Shown here one piece after another: positions 1 to 9,815 of a stretch of 48,637 nt of DNA. The position numbers were made by a program, and so were the translations under genes. The number at the start of each line of letters is the position of its first letter. Position 1 is the stretch's first letter. Origin of the DNA: Xenorhabdus japonica. GTDB taxonomy: Bacteria > Pseudomonadota > Gammaproteobacteria > Enterobacterales > Enterobacteriaceae. Under the pieces are notes generated by a model, which did not search any database, had not been told where the DNA came from, and saw nothing but the letters and a program-made list of their open reading frames with translations. The DNA is taken from positions 1 to 48,637 of the forward strand of contig NZ_FOVO01000028.1 in NCBI RefSeq assembly GCF_900115195.1, read 5' to 3'.

Positions 1-31
1 GGGGGATTCAAAGCCAGTTGTTGCAATGTAA

Positions 32-130
32 TTCGTTCAGGCTCAGAAAGTGTTATCGTCGATTTCATCAGAACAGGTGGAAAATCGGGTTATCGGTTAT
101 AACAGTAATGCAGATAATTTATCTGATTAA
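32..130 (+). other. possible C-terminal remnant of an unknown gene
   Basis: A stretch of about 32 sense codons ends in TAA at 128-130 and has plausible amino-acid composition, but the same frame is closed by TAA at 29-31. It could be the tail of a decayed gene whose body lies left of the window. I do not recognise it, and chance is not excluded. Confidence 0.2.
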
Positions 131-1029
131 CTTAAAGAAAATAAATTCTAAAATAAATCGCTTAATACCTGTGCTGTTATTGGGCATATGAGCCATTAAG
201 AAGTTATCAACATTACGCAGAACATTCAGTTTCTGGCACCTAATTTCCATTTAATTAACCTGTTGGTGTTATTTGTTGTCAATTCACTACGATAATGCCT
301 ATTTCACATCGCGAATTCTAGCAGGATTTGAGTAACCATTCATCAGCACCTATTGAATAATTCAGTTAAGAACATCACGGTATACGTATGGAGTGTTAAC
401 TCGTTGTATCCCTGAATTCAATCAACTATATCGCGGGAGACGGTTTTTTCTTGTAGATAACGTTAAATATTTTATTTCAATAAGTTATTGTAACTAAAGA
501 ATTAATAAATATAATAAATAAATTACTGATCATAAAATGATTTAATTAAGATTTATCTTAGGCTATATTAATTTAATAACTGGTTGATTTTTGATCTCAA
601 TGTATTTCATTTTCATTATTATCTGGTTGAATTATAAAAATAAATCTTTAATTGATATATTTTATGATGATAGTAAAAAAATAACTAAATAAATTATTTC
701 ATTCAGCAAATAAAACTATAGTAAAAAGTCATTAAATGATATTAATAATTATGTTGCTAATTATATATTATTTTTAAATTAGTGAATTTTTAGAATTAAA
801 TTCATTGATTTCACCTATATATAATGCTATTTAGCAAACATTTAGGAAAATTATAGAGTATAATTCTAAATATAAATTTCATTTAGGCTTTCATGTTGAT
901 CTGCATGAAATTATCGCTATTATTATCTAGTCTTATCCGAAATGTGCGAATGAACCCCATAAAAGACCACGTAGGGGAGCATAAGTGCGTTTATTTGGGT
1001 AAAAGACAATTGCTGTAGGTGCGCGGTTT
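131..1029. other. gene-poor AT-rich stretch
   Basis: No convincing gene in about 900 bases. From roughly 480 to 900 the DNA is extremely AT-rich with A- and T-tracts, as in enterobacterial DNA bound by H-NS-type silencers upstream of horizontally acquired fimbrial genes. A 44-codon minus-strand frame (about 140-273) is open but has no recognisable features. No inverted-repeat pair of the fim-switch kind was seen. Confidence 0.5.
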
Positions 1030-1180
1030 ATACCTTAGATTTCAAGTTGCGGTATGGTGGAAAGAAAACGAATTTACAAAAGTATGGGGAATTACGCATG
1101 AACCATCTATGCGAACTATGTAATTAGTAATTGGAGTGAGTAAAGCCAGCAATACAGCCGCTTGAAAGATGTAGGGCATA
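1030..1180. repeat. ERIC-like repeat element upstream of the fimbrial operon
   Basis: The left arm has TAGATTTCAAGTTGC and the right arm CTTGAAAGATGTAGGG, imperfect inverted repeats about 150 bp apart. The centre carries a degenerate ERIC core (GGGGAATTACGCATGA and GGAGTGAGTAAAGCCAGC). The fuller copy at 31121-31262 has the same layout. It ends about 100 bp before the pilin start, so promoter or 5' leader sequence may run through or next to it. Confidence 0.7.
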
Positions 1181-1280
1181 TTGTGCGAAAACTGTCTATC
1201 AAGTAAGTAAATTTGTTTCCATATCGTCTGTAATTAGCCGATAGGATGTTTTTGTATATTGACTAATGGGGTTTAATTTA

Positions 1281-1811
1281 ATGAAATTTAAGCTGCTCAT
1301 TTCTTCTCTTTTTGTATCTTCTTTATTTGCTGCAACTGCAAATGCAGGAGATGGGACAGTTAGATTTGATGGAGAAGTAATACAGAATACTTGTAAGGTT
1401 CATGGTGATTCTGCTGATCAAACCGTTAATATGGGCGTTGTTAGTGCTGATGCATTTAAACAAGTCAATGATACGGCTGCGCCAACTGCATTCCGGATTA
1501 AATTGACTGATTGTCCGGTAGATATGAAAGAAAAGAACGTATTTATTAAGTTTGATGGTCCGAGTGATAGCAATAACAGAGATCTTTTGTCTTTGACTAA
1601 AGTAGATAATGCTGCAACTGGTATCGCTATTGGTATTTATGAAGCTGATACTCAGGCTCGTGTTTCTGTTGCAGGAGCTTCTAATACTAATTCTCTTCAC
1701 TTAGGTGTTGATCAGGAGTTGAAGTTTGTTGCCAAGTATGTTGCCACAAAGCCAAAAGTTGGCCCTGGTTCTGCTAATGCAGTAACTAACTTTACTGTAG
1801 TTTATAATTAA
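1281..1811 (+). CDS. major fimbrial subunit (type 1 / FimA-like pilin)
   Basis: Structural pilin secreted to the periplasm and polymerised by donor-strand exchange. From the start chosen here it is 176 residues. A Sec signal peptide ends at ANA (about residue 22). The mature protein opens with the pilin pattern GTVRFDGEVIQNTC, has a second cysteine in LTDCPV, and ends NFTVVYN with the conserved penultimate Tyr used in chaperone recognition. An earlier in-frame ATG at 1266 would add five residues but lacks a ribosome-binding site; ATG 1281 has GGGG nine bases upstream. It is the first gene of a four-gene operon and is followed by a hairpin, consistent with pilin being made in excess. Family assignment is firm; the specific fimbria is not identified. 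Confidence 0.9.
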   Translation: MKFKLLISSLFVSSLFAATANAGDGTVRFDGEVIQNTCKVHGDSADQTVNMGVVSADAFKQVNDTAAPTAFRIKLTDCPVDMKEKNVFIKFDGPSDSNNRDLLSLTKVDNAATGIAIGIYEADTQARVSVAGASNTNSLHLGVDQELKFVAKYVATKPKVGPGSANAVTNFTVVYN

Positions 1812-1845
1812 CAGTTTGATATTCTGTACATTGTAGATCCAATCG

Positions 1846-1888
1846 TTTTCAAGTCGTAGCGAAATTAATTCTGTTGCAACTTGAAAGA
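1846..1888. repeat. short inverted repeat related to ERIC ends, between pilin and chaperone genes
   Basis: TTTTCAAGTCGTAGC pairs with GTTGCAACTTGAAAG, giving a hairpin in the 156-base gap after the pilin stop. The arms match the terminal arms of the ERIC-like elements at 1030 and 31121, so this looks like an internally deleted copy. A hairpin here would reduce read-through or protect the upstream pilin message; that is inference. Confidence 0.55.
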
Positions 1889-1967
1889 CGAAGGGAATAA
1901 AACCTGGCAAGGATGCTTAGGTTATTCAATTGAATATAGCCAATTATGGTTTGTCGGAGAAATAACC

Positions 1968-2654
1968 ATGTCATATTATCGTTTGTTTTTTGTTATTCTT
2001 TTATATTTGTTTAGCTGCAATATTTCAATTGCAGGAGTTATTATTGGTGGCACTAGAGTTATTTATTTAAGCGATAAAAAAGAAGTTTCTGTTTCGATTA
2101 AGAATCCAGAAAAGAAAACTGACTATCTCATTCAAAGTTGGATTCAAGATGAAAATGATAAAACCAAAACGCCTTTTATTATAACGCCTCCTTTATTTAA
2201 GTTGTCCGGAAATAATGAAAATATTTTACGTATTGTTAAGGTTGGCAATGAACTACCTACAGATAGGGAGTCGATATTTTGGATTAACATTAAATCGATT
2301 CCTGAGTCATTACGTACTGATTCAAATATAAATCAGTTGCAAATTGTCGTGAATTCACGTTTGAAATTATTTTATCGCCCTGTGCAATTGAAAGAAAAAG
2401 CTGCGGTTGCTTATAAGGAATTAGAATTTAAACACGAAAATGGATTGTTATTGGCTGAAAATCCTACACCTTATTTTATCTCTCTTTCATCTCTTAGTGT
2501 TAATGGACAAGAAATTAAATATGCTGGAATAATTAAGCCTTTTAGCCAATCAAGTTGGCTCTTGTCACTAATGAATGCTAAGAAAGTGAGTTGGAAAGCT
2601 ATCAATGATTATGGTGGTGTGACAAAAGCAGAGTTTGCTAACCTTAGGTTTTGA
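1968..2654 (+). CDS. periplasmic fimbrial chaperone (PapD/FimC family)
   Basis: Binds pilin subunits in the periplasm and delivers them to the usher. 228 residues from ATG 1968, which has GGAGA seven bases upstream and begins the signal peptide; the open frame extends 29 codons further up but that part overlaps a repeat and is not signal-like. After the signal (ending SIAG) come typical chaperone blocks: GTRVIYLSDKKEVSV, the F1-G1 region TPPLFKLSGNNENILRIV, and FWINIKSIP. The second Ig-like domain contains LKLFYRP and ends with the NDYGG turn. It lies between the pilin and usher genes, as expected. Confidence 0.93.
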   Translation: MSYYRLFFVILLYLFSCNISIAGVIIGGTRVIYLSDKKEVSVSIKNPEKKTDYLIQSWIQDENDKTKTPFIITPPLFKLSGNNENILRIVKVGNELPTDRESIFWINIKSIPESLRTDSNINQLQIVVNSRLKLFYRPVQLKEKAAVAYKELEFKHENGLLLAENPTPYFISLSSLSVNGQEIKYAGIIKPFSQSSWLLSLMNAKKVSWKAINDYGGVTKAEFANLRF

Positions 2655-2722
2655 AATCATATCTAATAGATATCAAGTTATAGCTATCAGAGTTAATTCA
2701 TTATATTGTCAGAAATTTAAAT

Positions 2723-5305
2723 ATGTTAAAGCATGTTAAGTATAATTTTGCCAAGCGATCGTATCCTAGTAGGAATTATAGATTTTTACTTTCTATATTA
2801 GTTGTGGTTGGTAATTTATTTTATCATTTAACCGCATGTGCGGAAAATAAATTTAACATCCATGCGTTAAAAATTGGAGGAAACTTACCTGATGATATGG
2901 ACTTATCTATTTTTCAGACTGGTATTCAACCACCAGGTGTTTACTGGGTGGATATTTATTTAAATTCTAAGGTGGTGAATGAAAAAAATGTCGAATTTAT
3001 TTTGGTAGATGGAAAATTACAGCCTAAAATTACACTTAATGAGTGGCGGAATATGGGCGTAAAAATTGAAAGTTTTCCTAAATTGGCAAGTTTATCTCCA
3101 GGGACTGTGATTAGAGATATCAGCCAATATATTCCGTATGCTAATACTGAGTTTGATTTTAATCAACAGCGATTGAATATTAGTATTCCTCAAATTGCTT
3201 TGAATCAGCAGGTGAGGGATTATGTTTCTCCTGAATCTTGGGATCAAGGATTAACCGCGTTATTGGTTAATTATAATTATGGTGGTGCCACAAACTGGAA
3301 TGATCACCATAATTCAACACAGAATAATTATTTGAATCTCAGGTCAGGAATGAACTGGCGCTCTTGGCGTTTGCGTAATCATGCGATTTATTCCGACCAA
3401 AATCAACAATGGGAAAGTCTCAATACCTATTTGCAACGTGATATTCAATCACTTCAGGGGCAACTGACAGTCGGTGACAGTTTTACTTCCAGTGAACTGT
3501 TTGATGGCATTGAATTTCGCGGGATTCAGCTTGCATCTGATGAAAATATGTTGCCGGATAGCCAGAAAGGTTTTGCGCCAATTGTACGTGGCATTGCTCA
3601 AAGTAATGCACAGGTAACAATAAAACAAAATGGCTATGTTATTTATCAGACTTATGTTGCACCCGGCGCATTTGAAATCAGCGATCTTTATCCAACAACG
3701 TCCAGTGGTGATCTGGTAATTATCATCAAAGAGGCAGACGGTAGGGAGCGCAGGTTTATTCAAGCATTTTCTATCACACCTACCATGTTACGGGAAGGAG
3801 GGCACAGATATTCAGTTGCAATGGGACGTTATCGTTCAATTAATGGCAAAGAACGCAAACCTTATTTTTCGCAGGGAACGTTGAGCTATGGCCTTCACAA
3901 TAGATTGACTGTCTATGGTGGCACAATTTTATCTCATGACTACCAATCTGTTTTGTTAGGGATGGGTACGGATTTGGGGGAATGGGGGGCACTCTCGTTC
4001 GATGCAACCCACGCTAATACAGAATTACCCTCAACTCGAAAATCCACAGGGCAGGCTTACCGTCTGCGATATACAAAAGATTTTTCAATGACCGGAACAA
4101 ATTTGGTATTGACGAATTATAGCTATTCAACCGAAGGATTTTACGATTTCGGTGAAGCTAACCGCTTTGGGGATACCCGCCCCCTATTTTCGCGTTTCAA
4201 TAAGAAAAACAGGTTGCAATTGCAAGTTAACCAAACATTGGGGGATTTTGGTAGCGTTTCTCTAACAGCATTACAGCAAGATTATTGGAAAAAAAATGGT
4301 CATGAGCGTTCACTTAATGCAGGTTATCATATTAGCCGCCAAGGGATCAGTTATAGTCTGAATTACACTTATAACCTTCATTCAGATTCTAGTAAGCATG
4401 AACAACTGCTTGCGTTTGCTATCAATGTGCCTCTCGATCATTGGCTGAAAAAAAGTTGGGCGAATTCTAGTAGTTGGGCGAATTATAGTACTACTCTCAA
4501 TCAGCACGACAGAGTTTCACAGCAAGTCAGCCTGAATGGAACTGCGCTTGAAGATAATAACTTGTTCTATAGTTTGCAACAGAGTTATTCCAGTAGGAGC
4601 CATGCCAATGAAAGCGAAAGTGTGGGTGGAAATATACATGGGGAATATCGGGGTTCTTATGGTCGAATCAGTGCGTCTTATAGCTATCAGCAACGCCAAA
4701 GCAAGCAGCTAAATTATGGCATTAATGAAGGGATTGTTATTCATCCGTATGGCCTGACTTTATCTCAAGAATTGGGGGAAAGTGTGGTATTGGTTCGAGC
4801 TGAAGGCGCAAAAGGCATCAAAGTTGCCAACAATACCTCAGTTGCCACGGATTGGAAAGGTTATGCAATTGTGCCGTATGCCAGCAGTTATCGTAAAAAT
4901 CGGGTGGCGCTGGAACCTCATTCATTTTCTGATGATGTCGATATTGATGTGAATACCCAATCCGTCATTCCAACGAAAGGTGCACTCGTTCTGGCTAACT
5001 TTAAGGCAAGAATGGGAAACAGGGTTCTGATGTACCTGACTTACCGTGGCAAGCCAGTGCCTTTTGGGGCAAAAGTGATATTAGCGGACGCAAATAAAAA
5101 CGCAGATCAGACAAATAGGGTTGATGAACGGTATCGTGCACTCGTCAGTAGTGAAGGGCAAGTTTATCTCACGGCAATGCCGGATAGCGGCAGATTGTGG
5201 ATCAAATGGGGAGCATCAAGTCCCAAATATTGTGTGGTTAATTACGCGCTACCGAAAAAAAGGCCTCAATCTGGCGTATATACCTTAGATATGAATTGCG
5301 AATAG
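2723..5305 (+). CDS. outer-membrane fimbrial usher (FimD/PapC family)
   Basis: 24-stranded beta-barrel that receives chaperone-pilin complexes and threads the fibre through the outer membrane. 860 residues, a usual length. A long signal region ends near residue 40. The N-terminal domain has FNIHALKIGG and PPGVYWVDIYLN. The barrel shows the conserved GDSFTSSELFDGIEFRGIQL and RGIAQSNAQVTIKQNG blocks, with the plug after it. C-terminal domains contain LVRAEGAKGIKV and the near-terminal LDMNCE. The start has only a weak upstream purine tract, so its exact position is less sure. It is followed 12 bases later by the tip-subunit gene. Confidence 0.95.
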   Translation: MLKHVKYNFAKRSYPSRNYRFLLSILVVVGNLFYHLTACAENKFNIHALKIGGNLPDDMDLSIFQTGIQPPGVYWVDIYLNSKVVNEKNVEFILVDGKLQPKITLNEWRNMGVKIESFPKLASLSPGTVIRDISQYIPYANTEFDFNQQRLNISIPQIALNQQVRDYVSPESWDQGLTALLVNYNYGGATNWNDHHNSTQNNYLNLRSGMNWRSWRLRNHAIYSDQNQQWESLNTYLQRDIQSLQGQLTVGDSFTSSELFDGIEFRGIQLASDENMLPDSQKGFAPIVRGIAQSNAQVTIKQNGYVIYQTYVAPGAFEISDLYPTTSSGDLVIIIKEADGRERRFIQAFSITPTMLREGGHRYSVAMGRYRSINGKERKPYFSQGTLSYGLHNRLTVYGGTILSHDYQSVLLGMGTDLGEWGALSFDATHANTELPSTRKSTGQAYRLRYTKDFSMTGTNLVLTNYSYSTEGFYDFGEANRFGDTRPLFSRFNKKNRLQLQVNQTLGDFGSVSLTALQQDYWKKNGHERSLNAGYHISRQGISYSLNYTYNLHSDSSKHEQLLAFAINVPLDHWLKKSWANSSSWANYSTTLNQHDRVSQQVSLNGTALEDNNLFYSLQQSYSSRSHANESESVGGNIHGEYRGSYGRISASYSYQQRQSKQLNYGINEGIVIHPYGLTLSQELGESVVLVRAEGAKGIKVANNTSVATDWKGYAIVPYASSYRKNRVALEPHSFSDDVDIDVNTQSVIPTKGALVLANFKARMGNRVLMYLTYRGKPVPFGAKVILADANKNADQTNRVDERYRALVSSEGQVYLTAMPDSGRLWIKWGASSPKYCVVNYALPKKRPQSGVYTLDMNCE

Positions 5306-5317
5306 GATCAGGTAAAT

Positions 5318-6202
5318 ATGTTTATTGTCCATAAGAAATATCGATTATTATTGGCGGTCAGCAGTGCGTTGATTGGATTGTTTGCCAGTATTTGTAGTCG
5401 TGCAGAGTCCTGCCACTTTGAGCCTAAATATATCGCACAAAATTTTTCCATCAATTCAGGCATCTTTCCGGTAAGTCGAGAGATTCATCTTGGTGGAATC
5501 ATTGATTCCTATCCAGTCAAACCCGTGGAGCTGAATAAAATCCATTGTGATGCATCAGCAAAGATAACATGGGAGTTTTCGGGGTATCCCCTTATCAAAG
5601 CAAATGGGAGTCAAGACCTTTATGACTCTGGGGTATCGGGTATCGGAATACGGGTTAATACCCAAGAAAATGAAGCTAAGATCGAATTTGTGAAAACAGA
5701 AAATCAAACAGGCTCAGGTGTGATAAAGTCTGGTACGCTTACCGCATATCTAGAAGGAACAGCCATGTATTCTTATCACCTCAGTAGCATAAGTTTTATC
5801 ACTCCTAGTTGTTCTCTGCAAAGAAGAGACATCCTTGTTCCAATGGGAAAAATAGGAAGCACTGAGTTCTCTGGAGTCAATAGTACTGCGGGAGAGCGGG
5901 AGTTCACCATTGAATTGAGCTGTAATACCAATACTCCCCTTGAGTTAGTGTTTGGTACAAGTATGCTAAGCGGCCTTAGCGATGTATTGGATCTTGATCA
6001 AGACAGGAACTCAGCGAGCGGAATTGGTCTTCAGGTTTTGTACCAGAATCATCCCATCCCATTTAACTCACCTGTTAAACTGGGCAACACCACCGATGGC
6101 ATTCACTCTGTTTCTTTGAAGGCTCGTTATATACAAACAGAAAATCGGATCACGGCTGGTAAAGCGAATGCAACTACAACATTGGACATTATTTATCCTT
6201 AA
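5318..6202 (+). CDS. two-domain fimbrial tip subunit / probable adhesin
   Basis: 294 residues with a signal peptide ending near residue 30 (SRA). The first half, residues about 31-165 with cysteines in ESCHFEPKY and KIHCDAS, has no strong pilin pattern and would be the receptor-binding domain. The second half begins ITPSCSLQRRDILVPMGKI and ends TTTLDIIYP, a pilin domain with two cysteines and the conserved near-terminal Tyr. Last gene of the operon, with AGGATCAGG ahead of the start. A two-domain protein in this position normally caps the fibre and binds the host; the ligand cannot be told from sequence. Confidence 0.85.
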   Translation: MFIVHKKYRLLLAVSSALIGLFASICSRAESCHFEPKYIAQNFSINSGIFPVSREIHLGGIIDSYPVKPVELNKIHCDASAKITWEFSGYPLIKANGSQDLYDSGVSGIGIRVNTQENEAKIEFVKTENQTGSGVIKSGTLTAYLEGTAMYSYHLSSISFITPSCSLQRRDILVPMGKIGSTEFSGVNSTAGEREFTIELSCNTNTPLELVFGTSMLSGLSDVLDLDQDRNSASGIGLQVLYQNHPIPFNSPVKLGNTTDGIHSVSLKARYIQTENRITAGKANATTTLDIIYP

Positions 6203-6232
6203 TTCCTTGTCTTAGTCGCTTTCAACCACATG

Positions 6233-6264
6233 ACCAGCCATAGTTTCTTTTTATGGCTGGTTTT
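6233..6264 (+). terminator. Rho-independent terminator of the fimbrial operon
   Basis: ACCAGCCATA and TATGGCTGGT form a 10-bp stem followed by TTTTC, 30 bases after the last fimbrial stop codon. Confidence 0.8.
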
Positions 6265-6348
6265 CATCTTCTCCACTCCATAAATTTACTTTTTGATGTA
6301 GAAACCTACCCCAGTTTTGTTATCAATTGGCCTTACATTTCTCGTGTG

Positions 6349-6404
6349 TAGCGAAAATATCGCTAATTAAACGGCAATTCCTTGAACTAGGATAAGGAAA
6401 TCGT
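6349..6404 (+). promoter_or_regulatory. two hairpins in the menD leader
   Basis: TAGCGA/TCGCTA is a perfect short hairpin (6349-6365). It is followed by TTCCTT/AAGGAA within a larger pairing of AAACG with CGTTT that ends in a T-run (about 6370-6404). They may be a terminator for upstream read-through or an attenuator ahead of menD. No promoter could be assigned with confidence. Confidence 0.35.
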
Positions 6405-6490
6405 TTTTACAGCCATTAAGATAAAGGATGCCTTATATAATATCTCTTATTCTTTGGCATCATTTTTGAAAAGAAGTTGTTGAGCATTCT

Positions 6491-8179
6491 ATGTCAAACA
6501 GTGCACTTAATCGCCGTTGGGCGGAACTTTTATTGGAAGCATTGACCCGCCACGGATTACGCCATGTCTGTATTGCTCCCGGCTCTCGTTCGACACCATT
6601 GACATTGGCTGCCGCAGAAAACCATAAGTTAATCTGTCATACCCATTTTGATGAGCGTGGCTTGGGGTATTTGGCTTTGGGGCTGGCAAAAGCGGGCAAA
6701 GAGCCAGTTGCGGTTATTGTGACGTCTGGAACGGCGGTCGCCAATTTATATCCTTCTTTGATTGAAGCAGGATTGACGGGAGAACGGTTGGTGTTTCTCA
6801 CGGCTGATCGACCACCTGAATTAATCGATTGTGGTGCGAATCAAGCTATTCGCCAGATAGGCATTTTTGCTTCTCACCCCACGCAAACCTTAGCATTGCC
6901 ACGACCGACCAAAGATATTTCTGCCAGTTGGTTGGTTTCTTCCATCGATAATGAAATGTCAAACCTGAAACAAGGTGCTTTGCATATTAATTGTCCGTTT
7001 GCTGAGCCTTTGTATGGCAATGAGATAGCAGCGCATCAAGATTGGCTACAAACATTGGGAAAATGGTGGCAAGGGGATGAACCGTGGTTGGCTCAGCCAG
7101 AAATGCATATTACGATTAAGGCAGCGGATTGGGATATCTGGCAGAAAAAACAGGGGATTGTACTGGCAGGGAGAATGAGCGCTGAAGAAGGAAAATGTGT
7201 CGCTCAATGGGCAAAAGATATGGGCTGGCCGCTAATGGGTGATGTGTTGTCTCAAACGGGGCAGCCTTTGCCGTATGCCGATTTATGGCTGAATCATCTC
7301 TGTACCCAAGAGATTTTGGCACAAGGGCAATTGGTGATTCAGTTTGGTGCCAGTCTGACAGGAAAACGATTGTTGGAATGGCAGGCCAAATGCCAGCCTG
7401 AGCAGTATTGGGTTGTTGATCCAATTGCTGGTAGGCTTGATCCAGCTAACCACAGAGGCCGCAAATTCACTTGCCGCGTAGCTGATTGGCTACGGGAACA
7501 TCCTGCATATTCGCGTATGTCCTGGGCAGATTTACCTTGGGCAGATGAATTGAATACATGGTCAAGAAGCGCATCTAAATGCGTTGAAACAAAGTTAGCA
7601 GGAGAATTCAGCGAAGCCGCAGTTGCGTATCAATTGTCTCAATTGTTACCAGAAGAGGGGCAATTGTTTATCGGCAATAGCTTGATTATACGTTTGATTG
7701 ATGCTTTAGGGCAGCTTCCCGCGGGCTATCCGGTTTACAGCAACCGAGGTGCCAGCGGAATTGATGGATTAATCTCAACCGCAGCCGGTGTACAACGGGC
7801 AACAAATAAACCAACACTGACGATTGTAGGCGATATTTCAGCCCTCTATGATCTGAATAGTTTAGCTTTATTGCGTCATCTTTCTAATCCCATGTTATTG
7901 ATCATAGTGAATAATAATGGTGGACAGATTTTTTCTTTGTTACCAACACCGCAGGAAGAACGCCAGCGTTTTTATTGTATGCCGCAAGATGTCAACTTTG
8001 ATCATGCCGCCGCTATGTTCGGTTTGCATCATGCTGCACCACAAAATTGGTCGGAATTAAAACAGTGTGCCCAACAAGCATGGGAGCGTAAAGAGACTAC
8101 ATTGATTGAGTTAAAAGTTTCAGGTAGTGAAGGAGCCATGTGCCTGCAAGAGCTACTGAGACAGGTGGCTGATCTGTGA
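6491..8179 (+). CDS. menD: SEPHCHC synthase, menaquinone biosynthesis
   Basis: Thiamine-diphosphate enzyme that joins isochorismate and 2-oxoglutarate to give SEPHCHC, the first committed step of menaquinone synthesis. 562 residues, close to the E. coli enzyme. N-terminal pyrimidine-binding domain with [15 protein letters not shown] and the catalytic-type Glu in [14 protein letters not shown]; middle domain; C-terminal diphosphate-binding domain with the GDIS...DLNSL..NNNGG pattern around residues 440-480. Its stop overlaps the menH start by four bases (GTGA), so the two are translationally coupled. menF, which precedes menD in E. coli, is absent; 288 non-coding bases separate menD from the fimbrial operon. 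Confidence 0.97.
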   Translation: MSNSALNRRWAELLLEALTRHGLRHVCIAPGSRSTPLTLAAAENHKLICHTHFDERGLGYLALGLAKAGKEPVAVIVTSGTAVANLYPSLIEAGLTGERLVFLTADRPPELIDCGANQAIRQIGIFASHPTQTLALPRPTKDISASWLVSSIDNEMSNLKQGALHINCPFAEPLYGNEIAAHQDWLQTLGKWWQGDEPWLAQPEMHITIKAADWDIWQKKQGIVLAGRMSAEEGKCVAQWAKDMGWPLMGDVLSQTGQPLPYADLWLNHLCTQEILAQGQLVIQFGASLTGKRLLEWQAKCQPEQYWVVDPIAGRLDPANHRGRKFTCRVADWLREHPAYSRMSWADLPWADELNTWSRSASKCVETKLAGEFSEAAVAYQLSQLLPEEGQLFIGNSLIIRLIDALGQLPAGYPVYSNRGASGIDGLISTAAGVQRATNKPTLTIVGDISALYDLNSLALLRHLSNPMLLIIVNNNGGQIFSLLPTPQEERQRFYCMPQDVNFDHAAAMFGLHHAAPQNWSELKQCAQQAWERKETTLIELKVSGSEGAMCLQELLRQVADL

Positions 8180-8958
8180 AATTAAAGTGCCAAACGTTTC
8201 ATTCACATAATCAAGGTACATGGTTAGTCTGGTTACATGGACTATTGGGAAAGAGTGATGATTGGGCTCCTACAGTGAGTGTTTGCGATCGATATCCTTC
8301 ATTGGTGATTGATTTACCGGGGCACGGTGATTCTGCCGATGTTGCACTGACAGGTGGCTTTGCTGAAATGAGCGAATTGTTGAGTGCAACGTTGTCCGAG
8401 TATCAAATCAATGATTATTGTTTGATAGGCTACTCGCTGGGAGGGCGAATTGCCATGTACCATGCGATTCATGGTGAATACGATGGCTTGCGAGGATTGT
8501 TGGTGGAAGGAGGAAACCCCGGACTGTTTTCCCAGCAGGAGCGTGATACGAGATTACAGCATGATCAGCGTTGGGCGCAGCGCTTTCGCCAAGAACCAAT
8601 AACGTCAGTCTTGGCTGATTGGTATCAACAGTCGGTATTTGCTGATTTAACGGCAGCGCAGCGTGCTCAACTTATTCATCTGCGCAGTCAAAACAGGGGA
8701 AATAGCATTGCTGATATGCTGGAAAATACCTCGTTAGGACGACAACCTTGGCTGGTTCCTGATTTGCAGCAAATAACCATTCCTTTCTCCTACTTATGTG
8801 GAGAAAATGATCGTAAATTCCAAAACATAGCGCAGCAATATACACTGCCATTAAAAACTATCCTCCAGGTTGGACATAATGCTCATTATGGCAATTCTGC
8901 GGCTTTTTCTAGTGCAGTGAACCACTTTTTATCACTTTTGGTTAAGGAAACACAGTAA
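8176..8958 (+). CDS. menH: SHCHC synthase (alpha/beta hydrolase)
   Basis: Removes pyruvate from SEPHCHC to give SHCHC. 260 residues with an alpha/beta-hydrolase fold: oxyanion region [13 protein letters not shown] near the N-terminus, nucleophile elbow GYSLGGR (Ser near 90), and the catalytic His in VGHNAHYGN near the C-terminus. The GTG start lies inside the menD stop region; the stop TAA shares a base with the menB ATG. Cytosolic; second gene of the men operon. Confidence 0.94.
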   Translation: MKLKCQTFHSHNQGTWLVWLHGLLGKSDDWAPTVSVCDRYPSLVIDLPGHGDSADVALTGGFAEMSELLSATLSEYQINDYCLIGYSLGGRIAMYHAIHGEYDGLRGLLVEGGNPGLFSQQERDTRLQHDQRWAQRFRQEPITSVLADWYQQSVFADLTAAQRAQLIHLRSQNRGNSIADMLENTSLGRQPWLVPDLQQITIPFSYLCGENDRKFQNIAQQYTLPLKTILQVGHNAHYGNSAAFSSAVNHFLSLLVKETQ

Positions 8959-9815
8959 TGCGTTACCCAAGCGAAGAAAAATTGTATGCCCCTATTGAAT
9001 GGCAAGATTGTTCTCAAGGGTTTGAAGATATTCTCTACCATAAATCCGCAGATGGTATTGCCAAAATTACGATTAATCGCCCACAGGTACGCAATGCGTT
9101 CCGTCCTCTGACTGTCAAAGAGATGGTTCAGGCGTTGGCAGATGCCCGTTATGACGAGGCCATTGGGGCGATTATTCTGACGGGAATGGGGAAAAAGGCT
9201 TTTTGTGCTGGTGGTGACCAAAAAATCCGTGGCGATTATGGCGGTTATAAAGATGACAGCGGAGTACATCATCTGAATGTATTGGATTTTCAGCGACAGA
9301 TTCGTACTTGTCCAAAACCTGTGGTTGCCATGGTTGCGGGATATGCAATTGGTGGTGGGCACGTCTTGCATTTAATGTGTGATTTGACCATCGCAGCAGA
9401 TAATGCCATTTTCGGTCAGACCGGTCCTAAAGTTGGCTCCTTTGATGGCGGTTGGGGAGCATCATATATGGCTCGGATCGTCGGGCAGAAAAAAGCGCGT
9501 GAAATCTGGTTCCTATGTCGCCAATACAGTGCTGAAGAAGCATTGGATATGGGACTGGTTAACACAGTTGTACCTTATGCCGAATTGGAAAAAGAAACAG
9601 TGCGCTGGTGTCGTGAAATGCTGGAAAACAGCCCAATGGCATTGCGTTGCCTGAAAGCAGCGTTAAACGCCGATTGCGATGGTCAGGCTGGTTTGCAGGA
9701 GTTGGCGGGGAATGCCACTATGTTATTCTACATGACCGAAGAGGGGCAGGAAGGGCGTAATGCGTTCAATGAAAAACGCCATCCTGATTTTAGTAAATTC
9801 AAGCGTAATCCGTAA
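8958..9815 (+). CDS. menB: DHNA-CoA synthase
   Basis: Crotonase-family enzyme that cyclises o-succinylbenzoyl-CoA to 1,4-dihydroxy-2-naphthoyl-CoA. 285 residues, identical in length to E. coli MenB. Visible are the crotonase oxyanion segment [17 protein letters not shown], the active-site block [22 protein letters not shown], the [16 protein letters not shown] segment, and the C-terminal [11 protein letters not shown]. It touches menH and menC by one base on each side, so the cluster is probably one transcript. Confidence 0.97.
   Translation: MRYPSEEKLYAPIEWQDCSQGFEDILYHKSADGIAKITINRPQVRNAFRPLTVKEMVQALADARYDEAIGAIILTGMGKKAFCAGGDQKIRGDYGGYKDDSGVHHLNVLDFQRQIRTCPKPVVAMVAGYAIGGGHVLHLMCDLTIAADNAIFGQTGPKVGSFDGGWGASYMARIVGQKKAREIWFLCRQYSAEEALDMGLVNTVVPYAELEKETVRWCREMLENSPMALRCLKAALNADCDGQAGLQELAGNATMLFYMTEEGQEGRNAFNEKRHPDFSKFKRNP

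Noticed and set aside
1..1265. Invertible fimbrial promoter switch
   Set aside because: No pair of exact inverted repeats and no recombinase gene found; the repeats present are ERIC-like.
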